NCBI GenBank assembly: GCA_019120525.1
Contig: DWUW01000237.1
Coordinates: 1-7,350 of the forward strand
Source of the DNA: Candidatus Eisenbergiella stercorigallinarum
GTDB lineage: Bacteria > Bacillota > Clostridia > Lachnospirales > Lachnospiraceae
Direction of reading: 5' to 3'
DNA length: 7,350 nt
Positions 1 to 5,947 of the stretch are shown one piece after another (positions within the stretch are counted from its first letter, which is position 1; each line of letters begins with the position of its first letter). Made by a program: the position numbers and the translations under genes. The notes beneath the pieces were generated by a model that worked only from the letters and a program-made list of their open reading frames with translations, was not told the origin of the DNA and ran no database searches.

Positions 1-4
1 ACCG

Positions 5-33
5 TTGACTTTATCAGGAGTTAGACTTATAAT
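5..33 (+). promoter_or_regulatory. Sigma-A-type promoter for the transporter operon
   Basis: A -35 box TTGACT (5-10) and a perfect -10 box TATAAT (28-33) are separated by exactly 17 nt, which is near-ideal for the vegetative sigma factor. Transcription would begin near position 40 and give a leader of about 70 nt before the first permease gene. This is the strongest promoter-like sequence I find in the window and fits as the start of the permease-permease-binding-protein operon. Nothing upstream of position 1 is visible, so activator sites cannot be judged. Confidence 0.8.
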
Positions 34-62
34 TGCCCTATGAAATGGGATTCATAATTATA
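28..62. promoter_or_regulatory. Dyad overlapping the -10 box, candidate operator
   Basis: TATAATT (28-34) is matched by its exact reverse complement AATTATA (56-62). Inside it ATGAA (40-44) pairs with TTCAT (51-55), and GCCCT (35-39) is unpaired on one side only. The dyad therefore covers the -10 box and the likely transcription start. Such placement is typical of a repressor operator. A LacI-family regulator is encoded in the window, but the arms are AT-rich and asymmetric and lack the central CG common in LacI-family operators. The assignment as a binding site is inference. It could also be a leader stem or chance in AT-rich DNA. Confidence 0.4.
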
Positions 63-65
63 CAT

Positions 66-91
66 CTGGACAGATTGTGCAGTCTGCCCAG
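66..91 (+). other. Leader hairpin upstream of the first permease gene
   Basis: CTGGACAGA (66-74) pairs with TCTGCCCAG (83-91) around an 8-nt loop, giving eight pairs and one A-C mismatch. It ends 7 nt before the ribosome binding site AGGAGGG (99-105), so it leaves that site free. No T-run follows, so it is not a terminator. It may stabilise the 5' end of the mRNA. An overlapping 12-bp palindrome, ATCTG-GA-CAGAT (64-75), could instead be a protein site. Confidence 0.4.
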
Positions 92-111
92 TGGGAACAG
101 GAGGGAATGTA

Positions 112-1080
112 GTGAAAAATTCAAAAACCGCATCGCCTAAAGTGCAGATGCAGAACGGCGTACCCAAAAGATCATTTTTTCAGAATCTGGTGCGCTACCG
201 TGTGCTGCTGTTGATGTGCCTGCCGGCTGTTCTGTTTTTCTTCTTTATCAGCTATGTGCCGCTGCCGGGCATCTGGATCGCTTTCGTGGATTACAACGTC
301 CGTGACGGTATCTTCGGAAGTGAATTCGTTGGAATGAGGAACTTCGAATTCCTGGCCTCCTCCGGAAAGCTGTGGAGCCTGACGAAGAACACGATCCTCT
401 ATAACCTGGCGTTCATCCTGCTGGGCAACTTCCTGGCCGTGTTCATCGCTATCCTGCTGAACGAGCTGCAGAGCAAGTGGTTCAAGAAGATTTCCCAGAC
501 GCTGATGTTCCTGCCTTACTTCATTTCGCAGGTTCTGGTCGGTATCCTGGTTTACAACATGCTGAACTATGATACCGGTTTTGTGAACGGGATCCTGGAG
601 AACATGGGACTGGAGAGATGGCAGCCCTATTCCGACCCGAACGTATGGCCCGTGATCCTGGTTATCGTGTACCTGTGGCAGCAGACCGGTTATAACTCGG
701 TGGTTTACTTCGCTTCCATCATGGGCATCGACATGGAGATGATCGAAGCGGCCAAGGTGGACGGCGCCAACGGTTTCCAGAGGATCCGCTACATCCTGCT
801 TCCCAGCCTGAAACCCACCATCATCATCCTGCTGCTGTTCGCACTGGGCGGCATCGTAAAAGGTAACTTCGGACTGTTCTACAACATCATCGGAACCAAC
901 ACACTGCTGTACGGTACCACGGATATCATCGAGACCTACGTATACCGTGCGACGATGGCGGAGTTCAACTTCTCCACCGCATCTGCAGTAGGCTTCTACC
1001 AGTCAGTGGTCGGCTTTGTGATCGTTATGGTTGTGAACTATATTGTTAAGAAGATAGAACCGGATTATTCCCTGTTCTAA
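112..1080 (+). CDS. ABC sugar transporter permease, LplB type
   Basis: This is one of two inner-membrane subunits of a carbohydrate ABC importer of the CUT1 type, resembling LplB/UgpA proteins. From the GTG at 112 it is 322 residues, normal for the family. A cationic N-terminus (1-30) precedes about six hydrophobic segments (roughly 31-52, 92-117, 130-150, 178-200, 234-250 and 293-312). The conserved cytoplasmic EAA loop, which docks the ATPase, lies at about 211-235: EAA at 212-214, DGAN at 217-220 and LPSLKP at 230-235. I chose GTG at 112 because AGGAGGG (99-105) sits 6 nt upstream. An in-frame GTG at 91 would place that site inside the gene and overlap the leader hairpin. The second permease follows after 17 nt. 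The transported sugar cannot be read from this subunit. Confidence 0.93.
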   Translation: MKNSKTASPKVQMQNGVPKRSFFQNLVRYRVLLLMCLPAVLFFFFISYVPLPGIWIAFVDYNVRDGIFGSEFVGMRNFEFLASSGKLWSLTKNTILYNLAFILLGNFLAVFIAILLNELQSKWFKKISQTLMFLPYFISQVLVGILVYNMLNYDTGFVNGILENMGLERWQPYSDPNVWPVILVIVYLWQQTGYNSVVYFASIMGIDMEMIEAAKVDGANGFQRIRYILLPSLKPTIIILLLFALGGIVKGNFGLFYNIIGTNTLLYGTTDIIETYVYRATMAEFNFSTASAVGFYQSVVGFVIVMVVNYIVKKIEPDYSLF

Positions 1081-1097
1081 GAAAGGTTGGAAGCGAT

Positions 1098-2018
1098 ATG
1101 GCAAAGAACAGTAATAATATGCAGCAGGGCACCAAGGTAAAGCTTGGTGCATCTGATTTGTTCATCCGCGGCTTTGGTTATACCCTTGTTACCCTCTACG
1201 CCGTTTGTTGTATTGTCCCCTTCCTGATCATCCTGGGGACCTCGTTTACAAGTGAATCTTATGTTACTACGCAGGGCGTGACGCTGATCCCGCATGAGTT
1301 TACGATGGCAGCCTATGAGATGGTTGTCAAGGGAGGCCGGATCTGGCAGTCCTATATCCTGACCATCACCATGACCGTGGTCGGAACCTTCCTGGGCCTG
1401 ATGTTCATCTCCATGGCAGGCTACGCGCTGCAGAGAAGGGATTTCCCGTTCCGTAACGCGATTTCCTTCTACATTTACTTCACCAGCCTGTTTTCCGCAG
1501 GACTGGCGCCCTACTACCTGACCATGACCCAGCGCTATCATCTGAGAGACAGCTACCTGGCGGTGCTGATCCCGCTGCTGATGAGCCCCTGGCTGGTCAT
1601 CCTTATGAAGAACTTTGTAAAGGCGATCCCGCATGAGATTTCCGAATCCGGTAAGATCGACGGCGCGGGAGACATGAGGATTTTCGTATCCCTGATCCTT
1701 CCCATGCTGAAGCCGGCCCTGGCCACCATCGGCCTGTTCCTGGCCCTGGGCTACTGGAACGAGTGGTATCAGTCCTCACTGTTCCTGACCAGTAAGGTGG
1801 ATATCAAGCCCCTTCAGTATTATCTGTATGAGGTTGTAAACAAGGCGGACGCCCTGAAGAATTCCGTAGCGTCCCAGTTCGTTACCATCGGCAATCTGCC
1901 GACAGAAACGGTTAAGATGGCCAACGCCATGCTGGCGACCGGCCCCATCATCCTTCTGTATCCTTTCGTGCAGAAGTACTTCATCAGCGGCCTTACCGTA
2001 GGCGCGGTAAAGGGCTGA
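1098..2018 (+). CDS. ABC sugar transporter permease, YtcP/LplC type
   Basis: This is the partner permease of the same importer, 306 residues and similar to YtcP/LplC/UgpE proteins. About six membrane segments are visible (roughly 25-49, 85-110, 119-140, 152-171, 199-219 and 276-297). The EAA loop at about 178-206 reads E-I-S-E-S-G then KIDGAG, ending in LPMLKP, so ESG (183-185) replaces the classical EAA, a substitution I believe is common in this subfamily. The ATG at 1098 lies 17 nt after the upstream stop and has only a weak ribosome site (AAGG at 1083-1086, or GGAAG at 1089-1093). Translational coupling to the first permease is therefore plausible. The C-terminus (F-I-S-G-L-T-V-G-A-V-K-G) is typical of these permeases. 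The pair should form a heterodimer served by an ATPase not encoded here. Confidence 0.93.
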   Translation: MAKNSNNMQQGTKVKLGASDLFIRGFGYTLVTLYAVCCIVPFLIILGTSFTSESYVTTQGVTLIPHEFTMAAYEMVVKGGRIWQSYILTITMTVVGTFLGLMFISMAGYALQRRDFPFRNAISFYIYFTSLFSAGLAPYYLTMTQRYHLRDSYLAVLIPLLMSPWLVILMKNFVKAIPHEISESGKIDGAGDMRIFVSLILPMLKPALATIGLFLALGYWNEWYQSSLFLTSKVDIKPLQYYLYEVVNKADALKNSVASQFVTIGNLPTETVKMANAMLATGPIILLYPFVQKYFISGLTVGAVKG

Positions 2019-2029
2019 CGCAGTGTCCG

Positions 2030-2095
2030 GCTTTCCGCTTCCGGAAGGCAGCTCGGACCAAACTACATATGGTCCTGATTCCCGTCCGCGGGAAT
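2030..2095 (+). other. Three consecutive hairpins between permease and binding-protein genes
   Basis: The gap 2019-2136 contains three stem-loops in a row. The first is GCTTTCC (2030-2036) with GGAAGGC (2043-2049), 7 bp with one wobble. The second is GGACCA (2055-2060) with TGGTCC (2070-2075), 6 bp. The third is ATTCCCG (2078-2084) with CGGGAAT (2089-2095), a perfect 7 bp around TCCG. None is followed by a T-run, so they are not intrinsic terminators. Stem-loops between transporter genes are known in other operons (the malE-malF type) to protect mRNA ends and raise binding-protein levels relative to permeases. That role here is inferred. Confidence 0.5.
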
Positions 2096-2136
2096 TGGAG
2101 ATAAATCTTACCCAACAACAAGAACGGAGGTAAAGT

Positions 2137-3846
2137 ATGAAAAAGAAGTTAGTAGCAATCCTGCTGACTGCAGCCATGACCCTGAGTCTGGCAGCGTGCG
2201 GCGGAAGCGGCGATACCGCATCCAGCGCTCCTGCGGACGATGCTGCGGCCAGCACCGAAGAGGCGGCTGCGGACGATGCTGCGGCAGCTGACACGGAAGA
2301 AGCGGCCACTGAGGAAGCGGCGGCTGAGATCGACCCCAATGATCCTTGGGCGGGATGGGCCAACATCGATACGTCTGAGCCTGTAGTGATCAACTACCTG
2401 TGCGTCAGCGACAAGCCCACCAATCCGGATACGGATGAGATGATGGTTGAGCTGAACAAGATCCTTCAGGAGAAGGTGAACGCCACCCTGGAACTGAACT
2501 ACATCGGCTGGACGGACTATCTTGCAAACTACAACCTGACCCTGGCTGCTATGGACGGTTCCGTAGACCTGGTCGTAACGGCTGACGACTGGCTGGATGC
2601 CTGGCAGAACGTAGACAGAGGCGCATTCATGGAGATTCCGGATGAGATGATCCAGACCTATGCTCCCGCTACCTGGCAGCAGGTAGACGAGTTCGGCGAC
2701 TGGGATATGTGCCGCTACACGGATGGAAACATCTATCTGATCCCCGAAGACAACTACAAGCAGTGGACCAACCACGGTTTCATCTATCGTCTTGACTGGG
2801 CGAGAGAAGCTGGCCTTGAGGACGGCGTACACAGCTGGGACGACATGACTACTTACTTCCAGTATTGCCTGGATACCTTCCCGGATATGATTCCTTGGGA
2901 TGTGAACGGCGGAAGCTCTGTTGCAGAGTGTACTGGTGGTTATCTGGCATCCGCCGGTGCTGAGACCTATCCTCTGATCGGTATCAGCGCAGGTATCGTA
3001 GGATACGCTGACAACCAGGTGAAGTGCCAGTATCTGGAAGAGACCGACGCTCTGGTTGCATACGGCAACCTGATGAAGAGCTGGGCTGAGATGGGCGTTT
3101 GGAGAACCGACGTTCTGAACAACTCCACCTCCGATACGAGACAGGCGTTCAGAGAAGGCCGCGGCGCGGTTGACCAGCATCATACCGAGACCTGGACCGG
3201 TCTGGTAAGCCCTGGGGATCCGAACAACGTGTTCTATCAGGAAGATCCTGATGCGGAAGTTGGATTCTTCTGGTTCGGCGAAGAGAATGATTTCCTTGTA
3301 AACCTTTCCATCCTTCACGGCGCGCTGGCTCTGTCTTCCGGCAGCCAGAACCCTGAGAGAGCTCTGATGGTTTATGACCTGATCAGAAATGATCCTGAGT
3401 GCTACCGCCTGTTCATGTATGGTATCGAAGGCGAGCAGTATGTACTGGTTGACGACAATATGTTTGAGAGACCCGAAGGTTATGTGGACAGCGAGGATAA
3501 GGTTGATACCGCATTCTGGGCTGGACGTAACGATACGGTTGGCCTGAGAAACGCTCAGCTGAACTGGGATGCCATCGACGCTCTGTATGCGGAGTACGAT
3601 GCAGTAGCAGTTGACAACCCGTACCTGCAGTTCATTCCTGTAACGGATGAGATCAGCGGTACCATGAGCACCCTGAACGAGATCGTTACCAACTACACCA
3701 AGCTGCTGACCCATGGCCAGTTCCAGGGCACCGCAGAAGAGTGTGTTGCTGAGTTCCAGGATCAGCTCCGTGCTGCCGGCGTTGAAGATGTAATCGCAAA
3801 CGTACAGGCTCAGATGGATGCTTTCTATGGAACGGCTGCAGAATAA
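2137..3846 (+). CDS. Extracellular solute-binding lipoprotein of sugar ABC importer
   Basis: This 569-residue protein should capture the transported saccharide outside the membrane. Residues 1-21 form a lipoprotein signal: K2-K4, a hydrophobic core, then L-A-A-C with the lipidated cysteine at 21. Residues about 32-64 are a low-complexity Ala/Glu/Asp linker that tethers the binding domain. The rest resembles the large LplA-like family 1 binding proteins. The C-terminal about 140 residues (Y-R-L-F-M-Y-G-I-E-G near 425, later F-W-A-G-R-N) look like the DUF3502 domain often found with LplB/YtcP permeases, though that domain call is from memory. A strong GGAGG (2126-2130) lies 6 nt before the ATG. 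The gene is last in the transporter operon and is followed by terminators. Many aromatic residues suit sugar binding, but specificity is not readable. Confidence 0.92.
   Translation: MKKKLVAILLTAAMTLSLAACGGSGDTASSAPADDAAASTEEAAADDAAAADTEEAATEEAAAEIDPNDPWAGWANIDTSEPVVINYLCVSDKPTNPDTDEMMVELNKILQEKVNATLELNYIGWTDYLANYNLTLAAMDGSVDLVVTADDWLDAWQNVDRGAFMEIPDEMIQTYAPATWQQVDEFGDWDMCRYTDGNIYLIPEDNYKQWTNHGFIYRLDWAREAGLEDGVHSWDDMTTYFQYCLDTFPDMIPWDVNGGSSVAECTGGYLASAGAETYPLIGISAGIVGYADNQVKCQYLEETDALVAYGNLMKSWAEMGVWRTDVLNNSTSDTRQAFREGRGAVDQHHTETWTGLVSPGDPNNVFYQEDPDAEVGFFWFGEENDFLVNLSILHGALALSSGSQNPERALMVYDLIRNDPECYRLFMYGIEGEQYVLVDDNMFERPEGYVDSEDKVDTAFWAGRNDTVGLRNAQLNWDAIDALYAEYDAVAVDNPYLQFIPVTDEISGTMSTLNEIVTNYTKLLTHGQFQGTAEECVAEFQDQLRAAGVEDVIANVQAQMDAFYGTAAE
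2231..2285 (+). repeat. In-frame direct repeat in the lipoprotein linker
   Basis: The 19-nt string CTGCGGACGATGCTGCGGC occurs at 2231-2249 and again at 2267-2285, offset by 36 nt or exactly 12 codons. It encodes repeated A-D-D-A-A-A and T-E-E-A-A blocks in the acidic linker just after the lipidated cysteine. The identity at DNA level, including third positions, suggests a tandem duplication rather than amino-acid bias alone. Such linkers tolerate length change, so the region may vary between strains. Confidence 0.7.
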
Positions 3847-3866
3847 TGCGACAGTCATAGCCGAGT

Positions 3867-3888
3867 AACAGATACAGGATCTGTTTTT
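3867..3888 (+). terminator. Weak intrinsic terminator after the binding-protein gene
   Basis: AACAGAT (3867-3873) pairs with ATCTGTT (3879-3885) around the 5-nt loop ACAGG, and a run of five T covers 3884-3888. The stem has only two G-C pairs, so termination would be weak alone. It lies 21 nt after the stop codon and 12 nt before the strong terminator, as the first member of a tandem pair. Confidence 0.45.
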
Positions 3889-3900
3889 CATACGGCAGGT

Positions 3901-3940
3901 AAGAGGGTATGGACAGTGAATGTCCATGCCCTCTTTTTTT
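3901..3940 (+). terminator. Strong intrinsic terminator ending the transporter operon
   Basis: AAGAGGGTATGGACA (3901-3915) pairs with TGTCCATGCCCTCTT (3921-3935) around a 5-nt loop. This gives 15 pairs with a single T-G wobble, followed by T through 3940. It is a textbook Rho-independent terminator. It separates the transporter operon from the GH35 gene, so any transcription of GH35 from the upstream promoter must read through it. Confidence 0.93.
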
Positions 3941-3945
3941 CAAAG

Positions 3946-3991
3946 GCCCGCCGGAGGGCGGGCGCAACGGAAGGAAAGCGGCGCAGGCCGC
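3946..3991 (+). other. Two GC-rich hairpins in the GH35 gene leader
   Basis: GCCCGCC (3946-3952) pairs perfectly with GGCGGGC (3957-3963) around GGAG, starting 5 nt after the terminator T-run. A second stem, GCGGC (3978-3982) with GCCGC (3987-3991), closes a GCAG tetraloop and ends 12 nt before the AGGAGG site of GH35. No T-run follows either. Between the terminator and the GH35 start (3941-4015) I find no -35/-10 pair, so these hairpins occupy the space where a promoter would be expected. Their role is unknown. Confidence 0.45.
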
Positions 3992-4015
3992 CTGGAAAAA
4001 GTGAGGAGGTTATGG

Positions 4016-5764
4016 ATGAGCAGATTTGAGATCACTGATAATTTTTACCTGGACGGAAAGCCCTTCCGGATCATCTCCGGCGCGATCCACTATTTCCGTG
4101 TGGTACCGGAGTACTGGAGGGACCGTCTGGAAAAGCTGAAAGCCATGGGAGCCAATACGGTGGAGACCTACATCCCCTGGAACATGCATGAGCCGAAAAA
4201 GGGAGAGTTCCATTTTGACGGGATCCTGGATATCCGGAAGTTTGTTGGGATCGCCCAGGAGCTGGGCCTGTATGTGATCCTGAGGCCGTCCCCGTACATC
4301 TGCGCGGAATGGGAGTTCGGCGGGCTTCCCGGCTGGCTCTTAAAGGAGGACGGGATGCGCCTGAGAGGCTGCTACGAGCCCTTCCTGAAGCATATCAGAG
4401 AGTATTATGACGTGCTGTTTCCGATCATCACGCCCCTGCAGATCGACCAGGGCGGCCCGGTGATCCTGATGCAGGTGGAAAACGAGTACGGCTATTACGG
4501 GGATGATACGGCTTATCTGGAGACCATGAAGGGATACATGATCGACAGGGGCGTGACGGTGCCGCTGGTAACGTCCGACGGCCCCATGGACGAATCCCTT
4601 TCCTGCGGCCATCTGCCCGGGGCGCTGCCCACGGGAAATTTCGGCTCCCGGACGAAGGAGCGCTTCCAGGTGCTTCAGAAGTATACGGATGGCGGCCCTC
4701 TGATGTGTACGGAGTTCTGGGTGGGGTGGTTTGACCACTGGGGAAACGGCGGCCACATGAGGGGCAACCTGGAGGAGAGCGTGCAGGATCTGGACGACAT
4801 GCTGGAGCTGGGTCATGTGAACATCTACATGTTCGAGGGAGGCACCAACTTTGGGTTCATGAACGGATCGAATTATTACGACGAGCTGACGCCGGACGTG
4901 ACCAGCTACGACTACGACGCGGTGCTCTCGGAAGATGGGCAGATCACGGAGAAGTACAGAAGGTACCGGGAAGTGGTGGCAAAGCACGCGCCGGTGCCGG
5001 AGGTGGAGCTTACCACGGACATCCGCAGGAAGGCGTACGGGAAGCTGGCCTGCGAGGCGAAGGTAGGGCTGTTTGAATCCCTTTCCGACCTGTCCGCTCC
5101 TGTGAAGAACACCTTCCCCATCTGCATGGAGAAGCTGGACCAGAACTACGGCTACATCCTGTACCGGACGAGCCTGGAGCGGGAGCAGAACGTGGAGAAG
5201 CTCCGCCTGTGGGGGGCGAACGACCGGGCGAACATCTTCGTGGAAGGAAAGCCTGTGGCGACGCTGTATGACAGGGAGCTGTTAAACGAGATCGAAGTGA
5301 AGGCAGAGTTTGAAAGCCGCCCGGCCCGGATGGATATCCTGATGGAGAACATGGGGCGCGTGAACTTCGGGCCGAGGATGGAGAGCCAGAGAAAGGGAAT
5401 CGCGGGCTGCGTGCAGTTAAACGGCCACATGCATTACAACTGGGAGATGTACCCGCTGCCGCTTGATAACGTATCGAAGCTGGACTTCACGAAGGGATAT
5501 GAGGAAGGGCTCCCGGCGTTCTACCGCTTTACCTTCGAGGCGGAGGAGCAGTGCGATACCTGGCTGGATTTCGCGGGCTGGGGAAAGGGCTGCGCATTCC
5601 TCAATGGGTTCAACCTGGGAAGGTACTGGGAGATCGGGCCGCAGAAGCGTCTGTATATCCCGGGTCCTCTGGTAAAGAAAGGAAAGAACGAGATCATCCT
5701 GTTTGAGACGGACGGAAAGGCGCCGGGAGAGATCACTCTTACGGACGAGCCGGATATCGGCTGA
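4016..5764 (+). CDS. Glycoside hydrolase family 35 beta-galactosidase, cytoplasmic
   Basis: The enzyme releases terminal beta-linked galactose by a retaining mechanism. It is 582 residues, close to compact bacterial GH35 enzymes of the BgaC type. The N-terminal catalytic barrel begins with the GH35 signature (F-Y-L-D-G-K-P-F near 10-17, S-G-A-I-H-Y-F-R at 21-28). The acid/base is predicted as E157 in V-E-N-E-Y-G and the nucleophile as E233 in T-E-F-W-V-G-W-F-D-H-W. Beta-sandwich domains follow, ending with the conserved L-G-R-Y-W-E-I-G-P-Q block (534-543). There is no signal peptide or membrane segment, so it should act on imported sugar. ATG 4016 is chosen because AGGAGG (4004-4009) lies 6 nt upstream. 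A longer in-frame start at 3920 falls inside the terminator. Natural substrate is uncertain; beta-1,3-galactosides are one possibility by analogy to BgaC. Confidence 0.95.
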   Translation: MSRFEITDNFYLDGKPFRIISGAIHYFRVVPEYWRDRLEKLKAMGANTVETYIPWNMHEPKKGEFHFDGILDIRKFVGIAQELGLYVILRPSPYICAEWEFGGLPGWLLKEDGMRLRGCYEPFLKHIREYYDVLFPIITPLQIDQGGPVILMQVENEYGYYGDDTAYLETMKGYMIDRGVTVPLVTSDGPMDESLSCGHLPGALPTGNFGSRTKERFQVLQKYTDGGPLMCTEFWVGWFDHWGNGGHMRGNLEESVQDLDDMLELGHVNIYMFEGGTNFGFMNGSNYYDELTPDVTSYDYDAVLSEDGQITEKYRRYREVVAKHAPVPEVELTTDIRRKAYGKLACEAKVGLFESLSDLSAPVKNTFPICMEKLDQNYGYILYRTSLEREQNVEKLRLWGANDRANIFVEGKPVATLYDRELLNEIEVKAEFESRPARMDILMENMGRVNFGPRMESQRKGIAGCVQLNGHMHYNWEMYPLPLDNVSKLDFTKGYEEGLPAFYRFTFEAEEQCDTWLDFAGWGKGCAFLNGFNLGRYWEIGPQKRLYIPGPLVKKGKNEIILFETDGKAPGEITLTDEPDIG

Positions 5765-5775
5765 CTGCCTTTGTG

Positions 5776-5804
5776 AAAAAAAGCTGGCAATTTCCGTGGC
5801 AGCT
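5776..5804. promoter_or_regulatory. Dyad in the lacI promoter; also a minus-strand terminator shape
   Basis: AGCTGGCA (5782-5789) pairs with TGGCAGCT (5797-5804), seven of eight positions matching, with a 7-nt centre. It covers the space between the candidate -35 and -10 boxes of the lacI promoter, an apt position for an autoregulatory operator. Seven A residues at 5776-5782 precede it, so read on the minus strand it is a hairpin followed by TTTTTTT, the form of an intrinsic terminator. No minus-strand gene is visible that would need it. TGGCA also recurs directly at 5785-5789 and 5797-5801. Which reading is right cannot be decided here. Confidence 0.4.
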
Positions 5805-5813
5805 GTCTATAAT
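5784..5813 (+). promoter_or_regulatory. Candidate sigma-A promoter for the lacI-type gene
   Basis: A perfect TATAAT lies at 5808-5813. Upstream, CTGGCA (5784-5789) matches the -35 consensus at four of six positions with an 18-nt spacer. Transcription would start near 5820 and leave a leader of about 128 nt before the start codon. I find no plus-strand intrinsic terminator after GH35, so the regulator could also receive read-through transcripts. Confidence 0.6.
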
Positions 5814-5835
5814 GGGGAGAAAAGAGCTTTGCCAT

Positions 5836-5924
5836 CCGCGTACCGGCTTCCGGCAGGTGCGCGGACGGCGGAGTGGAAGGCGGGGCCTTTTTCGCTCCGC
5901 CGCAGGCCTGAGAAGGTATCTGCG
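5836..5924 (+). ncRNA. Structured mRNA leader of the lacI-type gene (unclassified)
   Basis: Three stems follow each other. H1 is CCGCGTACC (5836-5844) with GGTGCGCGG (5856-5864), nine pairs with one wobble and an 11-nt loop. H2 is GGCGGAGTGG (5867-5876) with its partner at 5892-5901, ten pairs including two wobbles, closing over AAGGC/GCCTT (5877-5881, 5885-5889) with a two-base bulge. H3 is CGCAG (5901-5905) with CTGCG (5920-5924), sharing one base with H2. The ribosome site (GGAGG 5928-5932 or AAGGG 5933-5937) stays outside. The inner AAGGC-GGG-GCCTTTTT alone resembles a weak terminator. I recognise no known riboswitch. Regulatory function is inference. Confidence 0.4.
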
Positions 5925-5947
5925 CCGGGAGGAAGGGTATAGACAAC

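Noticed and set aside
91..111. A seven-residue N-terminal extension of the first permease from GTG 91.
   Set aside because: It would bury the AGGAGGG site at 99-105 inside the gene; GTG 112 is ideally spaced from it.
1088..1101. A catabolite-response-element-like string TGGAAGCGATATGG.
   Set aside because: It fits the left half and centre of a CcpA site but not the right half, and it spans the start codon of the second permease gene, so chance is likely.
1077..2393. Minus-strand open frames of 185 and 205 codons opposite the second permease and the start of the lipoprotein gene.
   Set aside because: Low-complexity or featureless translations opposite well-supported genes; shadows of codon bias.
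2149..3927. A 592-codon open frame on the minus strand covering nearly the whole lipoprotein gene.
   Set aside because: It mirrors the codon pattern of the plus-strand gene, begins inside the terminator, and its protein resembles no family I know. The plus-strand gene has a signal peptide, ribosome site and clear family features.
3920..4015. A 32-residue N-terminal extension of the GH35 protein from ATG 3920.
   Set aside because: The ATG lies at the terminator loop and the extension translates the terminator arm and GC hairpins. AGGAGG 6 nt before ATG 4016 and the family's usual N-terminus favour the shorter form.
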